Origin: Hallerella sp963656065
Lineage (GTDB): Bacteria > Fibrobacterota > Fibrobacteria > Fibrobacterales > Fibrobacteraceae
Direction of reading: 5' to 3'
DNA length: 64,000 nucleotides
Assembly: GCA_963656065.1 (NCBI GenBank)
Contig: CAVKGV010000004.1
Location: forward strand, 124,001 to 188,000
In this document: piece after piece, positions 1 through 8,130 of the stretch
Numbering within the stretch: position 1 is the first letter of the stretch
Layout: every line of letters begins with the position of its first letter
The notes under the pieces: generated by a model
Databases searched by the model: none
What the model saw: only the letters and a program-made list of their open reading frames with translations
What the model was told of the DNA's origin: nothing
Program-made: the position numbers and the translations under genes

Positions 1-2
1 TC

Positions 3-3000
3 CGCATGAAGGCTCTGGGGGTGACCGCTTCGGAAATTTCCTCCGCACTTTCAAAGGAAAACGAGGAACTTCCCGCCGGAAAAATCGAAGGGCAGACGAT
101 GGATCTTTCTATTCGCACGCTCGGACGCTTAGAAACTCCGTCGGATTTCAATTCGGTCCCTGTCAAGGTGGCGTCGGACGGTTCCATCATCCGGATTGCG
201 GACGTGGCGACGGTCCACTACGAGCCGAAGGATACGCGCACCGGGTTCAAGCGGAACGGGAAAAACGTGATAGCGGTAGCACTCATTGCGCAGCCCGGGA
301 CGAACCATGTGGCAATCGCGGATGAATTTTACAAGCGCCTCGAGGACATCCGCCGGGACTTGCCGTCGGATATCCAGATTCTGAGCGGCATGGATTCTTC
401 GGTGAACATCCGTTCTTCCATCCGGGAAGTCATCGAGACGATTTTCGTTTCCTTTCTGCTTGTTATCGCCGTCATCTTTCTCTTTTTGCGGGAAGTCCGT
501 TCGACCCTTATCCCGATGGTCGTCATCCCGGTCTCTATCATCGGAAGCTTCTTTGTTCTCTACCTCTTCGATTTTTCCATCAATGTGCTGACGCTCCTCG
601 CCATGGTTCTTGCGATTGGGCTTGTCGTCGATGACGCGATTGTAATCGTGGAAAATATCTACCAGAAAATTGAACGCAAAATGTCTCCGAAGGCGGCTGC
701 CGTCGCCGGGACGAATGAAATTTTCTTCGCGGTCATCGCTACGTCCGTCGTGCTGATGGCGGTATTCGTTCCGATGCTTGCGCTCGGCGGGACAACGGGA
801 CTTCTCTTTCGGGAATTCGTGGCGGTCATGATTGGGACTGTCGTGATTTCGACGTTTTGCGCGCTGACGCTTTCGCCGATGCTCTGCTCGAAAATCTTGC
901 GGGCGCAGAAAAAAGGCTGGCTCTACCGGAAGACGGAACCTTTTTTCAAATGGCTCAACCGGGTCTATGATAAACTTTTGAACGCCTTTTTGCGGATTCG
1001 CGGAACGGTCTTTTTGATCATCGCGGTCTTGCTTTTTGCCGCCTACTATTGCTTCACGCACCTTTCGAGCGAAATGGCTCCTCTCGAAGACAGCAACATG
1101 TTCATGGTGAACATCTCCGCACCGGAAGGGACGGGACTTGCGCAGACGAAAAAGATGACGGAAGCGTTTGTGGAAGAAATGACCGCATTGATGGATTCTT
1201 CTGAATATGAGGAAATCCAGGCAGGAGCGCGTTCCGGCGGAAGTTCCATGATACGGGTGACGCTTACGAGCGACAAGACGAAACGCCGCTCCCAGAGCGA
1301 GATTGCGCGGTCCGTGCAAATCCTCGGGGCGAGTTATCCCGATTTGCGCGTGATGGTCTTTGAACCGCAAAGCATCAGCACGAGCCGCGGCGGGCTCCCG
1401 ATTCAGTTCGTGTTGCAGGCGAGCGACCTGGAAACGCTCCGAGGTCTGCTGCCGAAGTTTACCGCCGAAGCGGAAAATAGCCCGGTTTTCAGCGTCGTCA
1501 ATTCGAACCTGAAATTCACGAAGCCCGAGCTCCATGTGGAAATCTTGCGGGAAAAGGCTCACGACCAGGGCGTCTCCGTTGACGATATCGCGCAAGCGGT
1601 TGCGCTTTCGATGGGCGACCAGACTTACGGGGAGTATTATAAGGATGGTCGCCAATATGACATCATCGGAGCGGTCCCGTATGAATACCGCGCGTCGCCT
1701 TCGAAATTAGAAGAACTCAGCGTGCGAAACTCTTCCGGGGAAATGCGTTCGGTTTCGAATTTCATCACCTATTCCGAAAAGTCCGCTTCGCCATCCCTTC
1801 CGCGGTATAACCGTTTTAGCGCGGCGACCGTTTCCGCGGGCCTCATGCCCGGAATGACGGTGGGCGACGGCGTCGCCGAGATGCGGCGGATTGCGCACAA
1901 GGTAATTCCCGATTCGCTGAACATCCAGACGGAACTTTCCGGTTCTTCGAAGGAATACGAGGAAAGTTCGTCGGGGCTTTACATCGTGTTTCTTTTGGCG
2001 CTCGCCTGTATCTTCCTCGTTCTCGCCGGGCAGTTCGAAAGTTTCCGCTCCCCGTTCGTCACGTTCTTTACGGTTCCGCTTTCGATTGCCGGGGCGATCG
2101 TTTCTCTCTATCTCTTCGGGCAGACTCTCAACATCTTTAGCGAAATCGCGTTGATTCTCCTGATAGGTCTTGTGACGAAGAACGGAATCTTGATTGTGGA
2201 ATTTGCGAACCAGGTCGCTGAACGAACCGGCTGTTCGCGTCTCGCTGCGGCGAAGAAAGCGGCCCGCTTGCGTTTCCGTCCGATACTCATGACCAGTTTT
2301 TCGACGGTTCTCGGCGCGGTCCCGCTGATTCTCACCGGAACGCCGAGCCGTGTCGCGATGGGCATCACCATCGTGTGCGGACTTTCGTTCGCCACGTTCC
2401 TCTCGCTCTTTGTCGTTCCCGCGGCCTATTCGTTCTTTGCCGGAAAGCCGGCGAAGCGGATATCCCTTGATTCTGAAGAGAAAATTTTTTCGGGCGTGAA
2501 ACGGCCCGTTTCCGCAGGAGTCCTGCTGTTCGCTTTGGGGACGATGCTTTTTCCGCAGACGGCAAATGCGCTTTCTCCCGACGAGGCTGTCCGCATTGCG
2601 CTCGAGAAGAATCCTTCGGCACTTCTTTCCGAGGAAAGCATCAAAAGCGCCGAGGCTGGCGTGAAAAGTTCGCGGAAGGGAATCCTTCCCACGGTGGACC
2701 TTTCGCTTTCGCGCTATTATACTTATGGCGACGAATATTCCCGAACGCAGTCCGGCGTGAAAACGGATATCGATGACGATCTGGGGCATAGCGACGCATT
2801 CCAGCTGGCGGTCAATTACACGGTCTTTAACGGGTTCGGAGACGTTTCGGCGCTTCGGGCGAGCAGGGCCCTTGTCGAAAGTTCCAAGGCGGAGCTCCGG
2901 TCTGTGCGGGAGACTGTCGCGGCGAACGTGCTAGAATCCTATCTGGATGCCGTGATGGCGAAGGCTTCGCTCGAACTTTCCGATTCGAACCTTTCCGTTT

Positions 3001-3836
3001 CCCACGCGCGGCGGGAACTTTACCGGAACCGTTTCGAAACGGGAAATGCGACCAGGCTTGACTATATTTCCGCGCAGATGGATTTTGCCGCCGACAGCGC
3101 AAAGAATCTTTCGCTCCGATCGGAACTTTCCGCATCTATCCGGACATTGGACGAGCTTTTGGGCGGCGGAATCGTCGGGAAAAGTTCGGACATCCAGGAT
3201 TCTTTTGAAATAGACCGAGAGCCGTATTGGAAAACAGCGGAAGGTATGGAAACGGCGAGGCAGCGCGCTTTCGAAAGCAATGCGGAACTTTTTTCGGCAA
3301 AGGCTTCCCTGAACTATGCCCAGGTGAACCGGAAAACGGCAAATTCGTCGCTCTACCCGAAACTCGATTTGCACGGATCCCTGAATGCGACAGCGAGCGC
3401 GTCCGAAAAGGGAAATCCCGAAAAGTCAAATCGGGAATATTTCAAGGTCGGCGCCGCGCTTTCGTGGAACCTTTTCAACGGGCTTGCGGATGACGCGAAA
3501 ATGGAAACGGCGAAGATTGCGGAACGGACCGCTCAGCTTCAGGCGGGAAAGGTTCGCTTGAATGTGGAAATCCGCGTGGCAAATGCAGTGGATACGCATC
3601 TTCGTGCGTTAGAAGCCTTAGACGTCGCCGAGGGAAACGATTCGCTCGCACTCGAAATGCTCGAACTCGGACGGGAACGGCTCAAGGAAGGCCGCATCAC
3701 GAACTTTGAATTCCGCGAAACGCAGAACCAGTGGCGGAACGCCCGGGAATCGCTTCTTTCGGCAAAAGTCGCAGCTGCCAAGGCGGAAATCCAGGTCCGG
3801 CTTTTGACCGGCGAAATTTTGGGCGTAAAAAATTAG
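3..3836 (+). CDS. RND efflux permease fused to TolC-like outer-membrane factor (5' end missing)
   Basis: The frame is open from the window edge, so the N-terminal part of the pump (about 190 residues by comparison with AcrB) lies upstream. Counting from the first ATG at 6, residues 1-820 are an RND proton-antiporter of the HAE1/AcrB class. TM4 carries the Asp pair D209-D210 in LVVDDAIVIVEN and TM10 carries the relay Lys K725 in LVTKNGILIVEF. After TM12 the chain enters a hydrophobic segment (about 833-855) ending TANA-LS, which looks like a signal peptide or extra membrane span. It is followed by a 421-residue TolC-like outer-membrane efflux domain starting LSPDEAVRIALEKNPSA. Pump and outer-membrane factor are normally separate genes. 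The fusion needs the extra span or a cleavage to bring the TolC part into the periplasm. The RND and TolC calls are strong; processing is inference. Confidence 0.9.
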   Translation, partial: RMKALGVTASEISSALSKENEELPAGKIEGQTMDLSIRTLGRLETPSDFNSVPVKVASDGSIIRIADVATVHYEPKDTRTGFKRNGKNVIAVALIAQPGTNHVAIADEFYKRLEDIRRDLPSDIQILSGMDSSVNIRSSIREVIETIFVSFLLVIAVIFLFLREVRSTLIPMVVIPVSIIGSFFVLYLFDFSINVLTLLAMVLAIGLVVDDAIVIVENIYQKIERKMSPKAAAVAGTNEIFFAVIATSVVLMAVFVPMLALGGTTGLLFREFVAVMIGTVVISTFCALTLSPMLCSKILRAQKKGWLYRKTEPFFKWLNRVYDKLLNAFLRIRGTVFLIIAVLLFAAYYCFTHLSSEMAPLEDSNMFMVNISAPEGTGLAQTKKMTEAFVEEMTALMDSSEYEEIQAGARSGGSSMIRVTLTSDKTKRRSQSEIARSVQILGASYPDLRVMVFEPQSISTSRGGLPIQFVLQASDLETLRGLLPKFTAEAENSPVFSVVNSNLKFTKPELHVEILREKAHDQGVSVDDIAQAVALSMGDQTYGEYYKDGRQYDIIGAVPYEYRASPSKLEELSVRNSSGEMRSVSNFITYSEKSASPSLPRYNRFSAATVSAGLMPGMTVGDGVAEMRRIAHKVIPDSLNIQTELSGSSKEYEESSSGLYIVFLLALACIFLVLAGQFESFRSPFVTFFTVPLSIAGAIVSLYLFGQTLNIFSEIALILLIGLVTKNGILIVEFANQVAERTGCSRLAAAKKAARLRFRPILMTSFSTVLGAVPLILTGTPSRVAMGITIVCGLSFATFLSLFVVPAAYSFFAGKPAKRISLDSEEKIFSGVKRPVSAGVLLFALGTMLFPQTANALSPDEAVRIALEKNPSALLSEESIKSAEAGVKSSRKGILPTVDLSLSRYYTYGDEYSRTQSGVKTDIDDDLGHSDAFQLAVNYTVFNGFGDVSALRASRALVESSKAELRSVRETVAANVLESYLDAVMAKASLELSDSNLSVSHARRELYRNRFETGNATRLDYISAQMDFAADSAKNLSLRSELSASIRTLDELLGGGIVGKSSDIQDSFEIDREPYWKTAEGMETARQRAFESNAELFSAKASLNYAQVNRKTANSSLYPKLDLHGSLNATASASEKGNPEKSNREYFKVGAALSWNLFNGLADDAKMETAKIAERTAQLQAGKVRLNVEIRVANAVDTHLRALEALDVAEGNDSLALEMLELGRERLKEGRITNFEFRETQNQWRNARESLLSAKVAAAKAEIQVRLLTGEILGVKN

Positions 3837-3946
3837 GCGGCAGGAAAATTACTCTCTCAATTATCCACCAACGACAACGAAGCGACTCGAAACAAAAATT
3901 TCGTCATCTTTTTTCAACCGCTTAGAATAATAAAGTAATAGAATAC

Positions 3947-3954
3947 TAAATTTG
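3947..3954 (+). promoter_or_regulatory. -7 promoter element, leaderless geometry
   Basis: TAAATTTG ends exactly 5 nt before the ATG at 3960. No Shine-Dalgarno sequence fits between them, so transcription should start at or next to the start codon. Confidence 0.55.
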
Positions 3955-3959
3955 TCGTT

Positions 3960-4952
3960 ATGATGAAAGTAATTCTTCCTGTTGCTGGAACCGGTTCGCG
4001 ATTGAGACCTTTTACTCTTTCTATGCCGAAGTGCCTACTTCCTGTTGCAGGAAAGGCGCTGATAGAGCATATCATTGAATCGTATTCATCACTGCCCGTT
4101 TCCGATCAGATTTTTATCACCGGCTACAAGGGTGAACTGGTCGAAGATTTTATCAGACGTCGCGGCTTTCGGAATGCGCATGTCGTACGGCAGGAAAATC
4201 CCCAGGGACTAGGCGAGGCGATTTCTCTCTGCTTGCCTTTTTTGGCGGACGATGAACCGGTCTTGATCATCTTGGGGGATACGCTTTTTGATGCGGACCT
4301 TTCGTTTTTGAAAACGGAAAAGGAAAATGTCCTGATGACCCGCGAGGTCGAGGACCCGAAACGGTTCGGGGTCGCCGTGACCGATTCTTCGGGATATGTG
4401 ACGCGCCTTGTGGAAAAACCGGAAACGTTCGTGTCGAACGAAGCCTTGGTCGGCATCTATTACATCGTGGACGTTTCCTCTCTGAGGCGGTCTCTCGAAA
4501 AATTGATTCGCGAAGATATCCGGACGCGCGGAGAGTTCCAGCTGACGGACGCCTTGCAGATGATGATCGAATCCGGTTCGCGTTTTCGGACTGCCCCGAT
4601 CCGATCCTGGCTAGATTGCGGTACCGCGGAAACCTTTCTCAGGACAAACGCAAAAATCCTTGAAGAAAAAAAGTCGGAGAACGCCGAGTTCCCGGGTTGC
4701 CGCATCATTCCTCCGTGCCATATCGACAGGACAGCCCGTCTTCGGAATTCGGTTGTCGGACCGAATGTGTCGGTCGGGCCGGAAGTCGTGATTGAAAATT
4801 CACGGATTGCGGATTCCGTCATTTCGGAGCGGACGCTTCTTTCCGATTCGGAAATTTCGCATTCCATTTTTGGCGGGGATTCCGAAGTCAAGGGCTTCAA
4901 GGGATCGCTTCTTTTGGGAGACCATTCCAAGGTCGTTTCGGGAGTCGAATGA
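3960..4952 (+). CDS. Sugar-phosphate nucleotidyltransferase with left-handed beta-helix tail
   Basis: A 330-residue protein that should join a sugar-1-phosphate to an NTP to give an NDP-sugar and pyrophosphate. The N-terminus has the nucleotidyltransferase signature VILPVAGTGSRLRPFT with GTGSRLRP at residues 10-17, then the MPKCLLPVAGKALIEH segment that follows it in RmlA/GlmU-type enzymes. The last ~90 residues (RLRNSVVGPNVSVGPEV and on) show hexapeptide-like repeats of a left-handed beta-helix. Whether it makes dTDP-glucose, GDP-mannose or another product cannot be read from the motifs. It heads a tight operon with maf, a RodZ-like gene and hisB. The promoter box 5 nt upstream points to the first of two adjacent ATGs (3960) as the start. 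Confidence 0.82.
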   Translation: MMKVILPVAGTGSRLRPFTLSMPKCLLPVAGKALIEHIIESYSSLPVSDQIFITGYKGELVEDFIRRRGFRNAHVVRQENPQGLGEAISLCLPFLADDEPVLIILGDTLFDADLSFLKTEKENVLMTREVEDPKRFGVAVTDSSGYVTRLVEKPETFVSNEALVGIYYIVDVSSLRRSLEKLIREDIRTRGEFQLTDALQMMIESGSRFRTAPIRSWLDCGTAETFLRTNAKILEEKKSENAEFPGCRIIPPCHIDRTARLRNSVVGPNVSVGPEVVIENSRIADSVISERTLLSDSEISHSIFGGDSEVKGFKGSLLLGDHSKVVSGVE

Positions 4953-5509
4953 AAACCTTTATCTTGGCGAGCGCATCTCCGCGCCGCTCCGCAATCCTTT
5001 CGCAGCTTCGCATCCCGTTTCGGACCGTACCGTCTTCGTTTTCGGAAGACGGCTCCGGGATTTTGCCCGAGGAGCGCCCGCTTCGCTTTGCCGAAGGAAA
5101 AGCCCTGGACGTTTCCCGGAAGTTTCCGGATTCGACCGTGCTTGGGTTCGATACGCTGGTCTTTTTGGATGGGTGCCCGCTCGGAAAGCCGAAAGATCGC
5201 GCAGAAGCCCTTTCGATGCTTGGAGCTCTGAACGGCCGCTCGCACAAGGTGGTCTCGGGAGTGGCGATTGCCCGGGGCGGAAAAATTGTCGCTTCGGACG
5301 CGGATGTTACCACGGTGAAATTCCGCCTTGTTTCGGAGCGTGAACTGGAACGCTATGCGGATTCCGGCGAACCGATGGACAAGGCTGGAGCCTATGCCAT
5401 CCAGGGGCTCGGGGCGGGACTTGTCGAATCCATCGACGGTTGCTTTTACAATGTTGTCGGTCTTCCCGTGGCGAAGACCCTAAAGCTGATTGAAAATTTA
5501 GGAGAATGA
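4949..5509 (+). CDS. maf: Maf family nucleotide pyrophosphatase
   Basis: A 186-residue Maf/HAM1-like house-cleaning enzyme that hydrolyses non-canonical or excess NTPs to NMP and pyrophosphate. The N-terminal LASASPRRSAIL is the Maf signature; ASPRR binds phosphate. The C-terminal part holds YAIQGLGAGLVESIDGCFYN, typical of the dTTP/UTP-type Maf subfamily. The length is normal (about 190). The ATG overlaps the stop of the nucleotidyltransferase in an ATGA junction, with GGAG just upstream, so the two are translationally coupled. Substrate preference is inferred from the subfamily. Confidence 0.9.
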   Translation: MKTFILASASPRRSAILSQLRIPFRTVPSSFSEDGSGILPEERPLRFAEGKALDVSRKFPDSTVLGFDTLVFLDGCPLGKPKDRAEALSMLGALNGRSHKVVSGVAIARGGKIVASDADVTTVKFRLVSERELERYADSGEPMDKAGAYAIQGLGAGLVESIDGCFYNVVGLPVAKTLKLIENLGE

Positions 5510-5511
5510 TC

Positions 5512-6471
5512 ATGACCAATTCTGTTGAACCCAAGACTTCGGACGAATCGCTTGGCGCATACCTGAAAAAGATTCGGGAATCCAAGGGACTTTCGCTCGA
5601 AGATCTTTCCCGGAAAACGCATATCGCGTTGAATCTCTTGCAGCAAATCGAGGCTGGCGAATGGGAAAAATTTCCGGTCGAAGCTTATGTGCGCGGCTAC
5701 CTGAATTCGATTTCCGAGGCGCTCGGACTTGCGATGCCGGAAGTTCTCGCCGCTTATTCCAAGGAAGCGGGTTCTTCTTACTCGCAGGAATTTCTCGCTG
5801 CGGAAACGCTTTCGTCGGGAGAGGAATCTTTTGCCGGGAAAAAGCTGAAGCAGGGAAGTGGCGGATCGAAAGTGGCTATCCTTGTCGTCGTGATTTTGGC
5901 TGTCGCTTTTTTGGCGGGGGTCTATTTCCTGAAATTTTCTTCGAATGACGCACTGCCGCATCCGGAAAAGCTTGTGGCGACGCCCGTGGAAGAAACGCCT
6001 TCTTTCGAAGCGGAAGTCCCGGACGGTGCGGAAAACATTCCGCCCGAGTCGTTGTCCGTTGCGCTGGATACCCTTTCTTCTGCGGAGCCCGATACCGCTA
6101 AAAAGGTTTCCGCCAAGGGAAATTCGGCGACGACTTTCATCGTTTCTTCGGACTCGCGGGAAAAGGTTTCCGAAGATTCCACGGAAAATGCGGGCAAGTT
6201 GTCCGTTTCGCTCTCCGGCAACGATTCCGCGAGTTCCTGGGTGGGAATCTACCGCAGCCTGAACGACAACAAGGTCCTGCGCGAAGGGAACATCTCGACG
6301 TCGCGTTCCCGGATTTCCTATTCCTACGGGGATACGCTCTGCCTTGTCATCGGCAATCCCGATGCCGTGGGCCAGATGCTCATCAACGGCAAGCGTATAA
6401 ATGTCCCGGTCCGCAAGGGCCATGCGAGCCGTTTCTGCGTTGCCCCGAACGGCAAATTCACGAGGAGATGA
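5512..6471 (+). CDS. RodZ-like cytoskeletal/membrane protein (HTH, one TM, DUF4115-like tail)
   Basis: A 319-residue bitopic protein. Residues ~10-80 form a helix-turn-helix (SLGAYLKKIRESKGLSLEDL, then KFPVEAYVRGYLNSISEALG), the pattern RodZ uses to bind MreB. A single membrane span lies at about 120-142, followed by a Ser/Thr/Glu-rich periplasmic linker and a beta-rich DUF4115-like C-terminal domain. In rod-shaped bacteria RodZ links MreB to the wall elongation complex. Two in-frame ATGs exist. The one at 5512 is preferred because AGGAGA (5500-5505) sits 6 nt from it but abuts the ATG at 5506. It lies 2 nt after maf and ends 3 nt before hisB. Confidence 0.8.
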   Translation: MTNSVEPKTSDESLGAYLKKIRESKGLSLEDLSRKTHIALNLLQQIEAGEWEKFPVEAYVRGYLNSISEALGLAMPEVLAAYSKEAGSSYSQEFLAAETLSSGEESFAGKKLKQGSGGSKVAILVVVILAVAFLAGVYFLKFSSNDALPHPEKLVATPVEETPSFEAEVPDGAENIPPESLSVALDTLSSAEPDTAKKVSAKGNSATTFIVSSDSREKVSEDSTENAGKLSVSLSGNDSASSWVGIYRSLNDNKVLREGNISTSRSRISYSYGDTLCLVIGNPDAVGQMLINGKRINVPVRKGHASRFCVAPNGKFTRR

Positions 6472-6474
6472 CCG

Positions 6475-7065
6475 ATGCGCGAAGCGAAAATTGTCCGCAA
6501 CACGAACGAAACGCAAATCGAGCTTTCGCTGAATCTGGACGAGCCGTCCCGCGGCGAGATTTCGACTGGTTCGGGCTTTCTCGATCACATGCTGGATCTT
6601 TTCCAGGTGCACGGCGGCTTTTCGCTCGGGGTCAAATGCCACGGCGATACGCGGGTTGACATGCACCATTCCGTCGAGGATATTGCGATTTGCCTGGGAG
6701 ACGCTCTCGCCGAATGCCTCGGGGACAAAAAGGGAATCGAACGCTACGGCTTTTACTTTGTTCCGATGGATGAAGCCTTGGCGCGCGTCTGCGTGGATTT
6801 TTCGAACCGGATCGGAATCGTCTGGCGCGTGCATCTGCCGGATGCGACTGTCGGCGCGGAAAACATGCCGGCAAGCCTGTTCGAACATTTTTTCAAGACG
6901 CTCGGCGAAAATGCCCGGATGAATCTGCATGTGGAGCTTTTCTACGGAGCGGACAACCACCACTGTCTCGAAGCTATTTTCAAGGCGTTTGCGCGGGCTG
7001 TCGCAATGGCCGTTTCCCCGTCGAGAAATGTAAAAGGCGTCCCCAGCTCGAAAGGCATCCTCTGA
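6475..7065 (+). CDS. hisB: Imidazoleglycerol-phosphate dehydratase
   Basis: A 196-residue monofunctional HisB that dehydrates imidazole-glycerol phosphate to imidazole-acetol phosphate in histidine synthesis. Family landmarks are STGSGFLDHMLDLFQVHGGF, the metal-binding MHHSVEDIAICLGDAL, a second FEHFFKTLGENARMNLH block and DNHHCLEAIFKAFARA. The paired His-His-x-x-Glu motifs bind the two Mn ions. The length matches single-domain HisB. GAGGAG at 6462-6467 lies 7 nt before the ATG. It is the last gene of the nucleotidyltransferase-maf-rodZ operon, away from other his genes. Confidence 0.95.
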   Translation: MREAKIVRNTNETQIELSLNLDEPSRGEISTGSGFLDHMLDLFQVHGGFSLGVKCHGDTRVDMHHSVEDIAICLGDALAECLGDKKGIERYGFYFVPMDEALARVCVDFSNRIGIVWRVHLPDATVGAENMPASLFEHFFKTLGENARMNLHVELFYGADNHHCLEAIFKAFARAVAMAVSPSRNVKGVPSSKGIL

Positions 7066-7073
7066 AATTGAAA

Positions 7074-7667
7074 CTAGCGGCCTAGGACCGGAATGCGGAC
7101 ATTGTCGCCTTCTTCGAGGTGTTCTAATCTGACATTCGGATTGACGGACTGCAAGGCGGACAGCGTGTAGAACTTGGGGAGTTTCGCCGCATCGCTTTTG
7201 TAGGCGCGCGAAAGCAGCGCAAAGAGATCTTCCCCGGATTTTGCGGAAACGGTCCGGTACTTCGCCGTGTTGGAAGGGTCGGACTGCAGTTCCGAAAGGG
7301 ATTTCATGAAACGGTCGGCAAAGTGTTCCGCCTTTTGCGTCGCGGAAACTTTTTCCTGACCGGTCCTCGCGGTCTGCTGTCCGACAGGCTTCGACGACGT
7401 TTTCTTTTTCTCTTCCGGAAGCTTTATTGTGGGCATCGCTCCCGAATAGATGGTGAGGGCAGTCTTTTCCTTTTCCGCGTCCGGCTTGAGCGGCTCCGCT
7501 TTTAAAATGGAATCCAGTTCGGCGATGTAATTTTCGTCGGGCCACGATCCCAGCGTGTATTTCTTGTTTATTTCTAGCAGGTTTTCGTCTGTGGGGGCTT
7601 CGGAACAGCCGTAAAAAAGGCTTCCCGCGGTCAAGGCGAAAAATAAAAAGGCTATTTCGGATTTCAT
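7074..7667 (-). CDS. Lipoprotein with LysM-like C-terminal domain
   Basis: A 197-residue predicted lipoprotein. The signal sequence ends in a lipobox-like SLFYGC with the lipidated Cys at 21. The middle is low-complexity and Lys/Ser/Thr-rich. The C-terminal ~60 residues (YRTVSAKSGEDLFALLSRAY, then a SALQSVNPNV and GDNVRIPVL ending) follow the LysM pattern of repeated-use, glycan-binding modules. A role in the envelope, perhaps peptidoglycan contact, is inferred. It is convergent with hisB with only 8 bp between stops and divergent from rpmE2. TATTTTTT lies just upstream of its ATG, so it may also be leaderless. Confidence 0.7.
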   Translation of the reverse strand: MKSEIAFLFFALTAGSLFYGCSEAPTDENLLEINKKYTLGSWPDENYIAELDSILKAEPLKPDAEKEKTALTIYSGAMPTIKLPEEKKKTSSKPVGQQTARTGQEKVSATQKAEHFADRFMKSLSELQSDPSNTAKYRTVSAKSGEDLFALLSRAYKSDAAKLPKFYTLSALQSVNPNVRLEHLEEGDNVRIPVLGR

Positions 7668-7690
7668 GCCTAAAAAATACTATTTGCGAA

Positions 7691-7721
7691 TTGCCAAAAC
7701 GGAAAAAATCATCTAAATTTG
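7691..7721 (+). promoter_or_regulatory. Promoter of rpmE2
   Basis: TTGCCA at 7691-7696 and TAAATTTG at 7714-7721 with 17 nt between them. The implied leader is about 28 nt and contains AGGA 7 nt before the ATG at 7755. Confidence 0.55.
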
Positions 7722-7754
7722 GCGTAACCAACGCTTAATCAGCAGGATTCAAAA

Positions 7755-8066
7755 ATGAAAAATGGTATTCATCCCGATTACAAACCGGTCGTGTTCGTTG
7801 ATGCGAATACGGGTAAAGAATTCATCACCCGCTCCACGAAGTCCTCTGCCGAAAAGAAAGTGATCGATGGTGTCGAATATGGTGTAGTTTCCCTGGAAAT
7901 TACGAGCGACACGCATCCTTTCTGGACAGGCAAGCAGCACCGCGTGGATACCGCTGGCCGTATTGACCAGTTCAACAAGCGTTTCGCCGGCAACGGCACG
8001 CTGAATATCGCCGCGGCGAAGCGCAAGACCCGTCGCGCGGTCAAGAAGGATGAATCCGAAGAATAG
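7755..8066 (+). CDS. rpmE2: 50S ribosomal protein L31 type B
   Basis: A 103-residue L31 of the type B (zinc-free) form. MKNGIHPDYKPVVFVDANTG opens as in RpmE2, and SDTHPFWTGKQ with RIDQFNKRF are the conserved core. The zinc CxxC pair of type A is absent. A basic, then acidic tail (AKRKTRRAVKKDESEE) extends it beyond the usual ~85 residues. In many bacteria the type B form replaces zinc-L31 under zinc limitation; here no type A copy is in the window. It has its own promoter and a terminator, so it is monocistronic. Confidence 0.95.
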   Translation: MKNGIHPDYKPVVFVDANTGKEFITRSTKSSAEKKVIDGVEYGVVSLEITSDTHPFWTGKQHRVDTAGRIDQFNKRFAGNGTLNIAAAKRKTRRAVKKDESEE

Positions 8067-8088
8067 TATTCTCGGAAATTTTCCGGTC

Positions 8089-8116
8089 GGCTTCCTTGGA
8101 AGAGGAAGCCTTTTTT
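8089..8116 (+). terminator. Intrinsic terminator of rpmE2
   Basis: The 8-bp stem GGCTTCCT/AGGAAGCC with a 6-nt loop is followed by six Ts. It separates rpmE2 from the Omp85 gene and argues against the upstream in-frame ATG at 8050 for the latter. Confidence 0.85.
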
Positions 8117-8117
8117 A

Positions 8118-8125
8118 TATCCTTG
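8118..8125 (+). promoter_or_regulatory. -7 promoter element of the Omp85 gene, leaderless geometry
   Basis: TATCCTTG (one mismatch to TAnnTTTG) ends 5 nt before the ATG at 8131. It lies directly after the rpmE2 terminator. Confidence 0.4.
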
Positions 8126-8130
8126 AAACG

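Noticed and set aside
1707..2789. A 360-codon minus-strand frame inside the RND gene
   Set aside because: Arg-rich antisense shadow; the RND membrane motifs on the plus strand are unambiguous.
5446..7731. A 761-codon antisense open frame across maf, rodZ and hisB
   Set aside because: It is opposite clear genes. The codon bias of the real strand removes stops from this antisense frame, and the product is Arg/His-rich with no pattern.
8050..8130. Upstream in-frame extension of the Omp85 gene
   Set aside because: It runs through the rpmE2 stop and terminator hairpin. The start at 8131 has a signal peptide and a promoter box.
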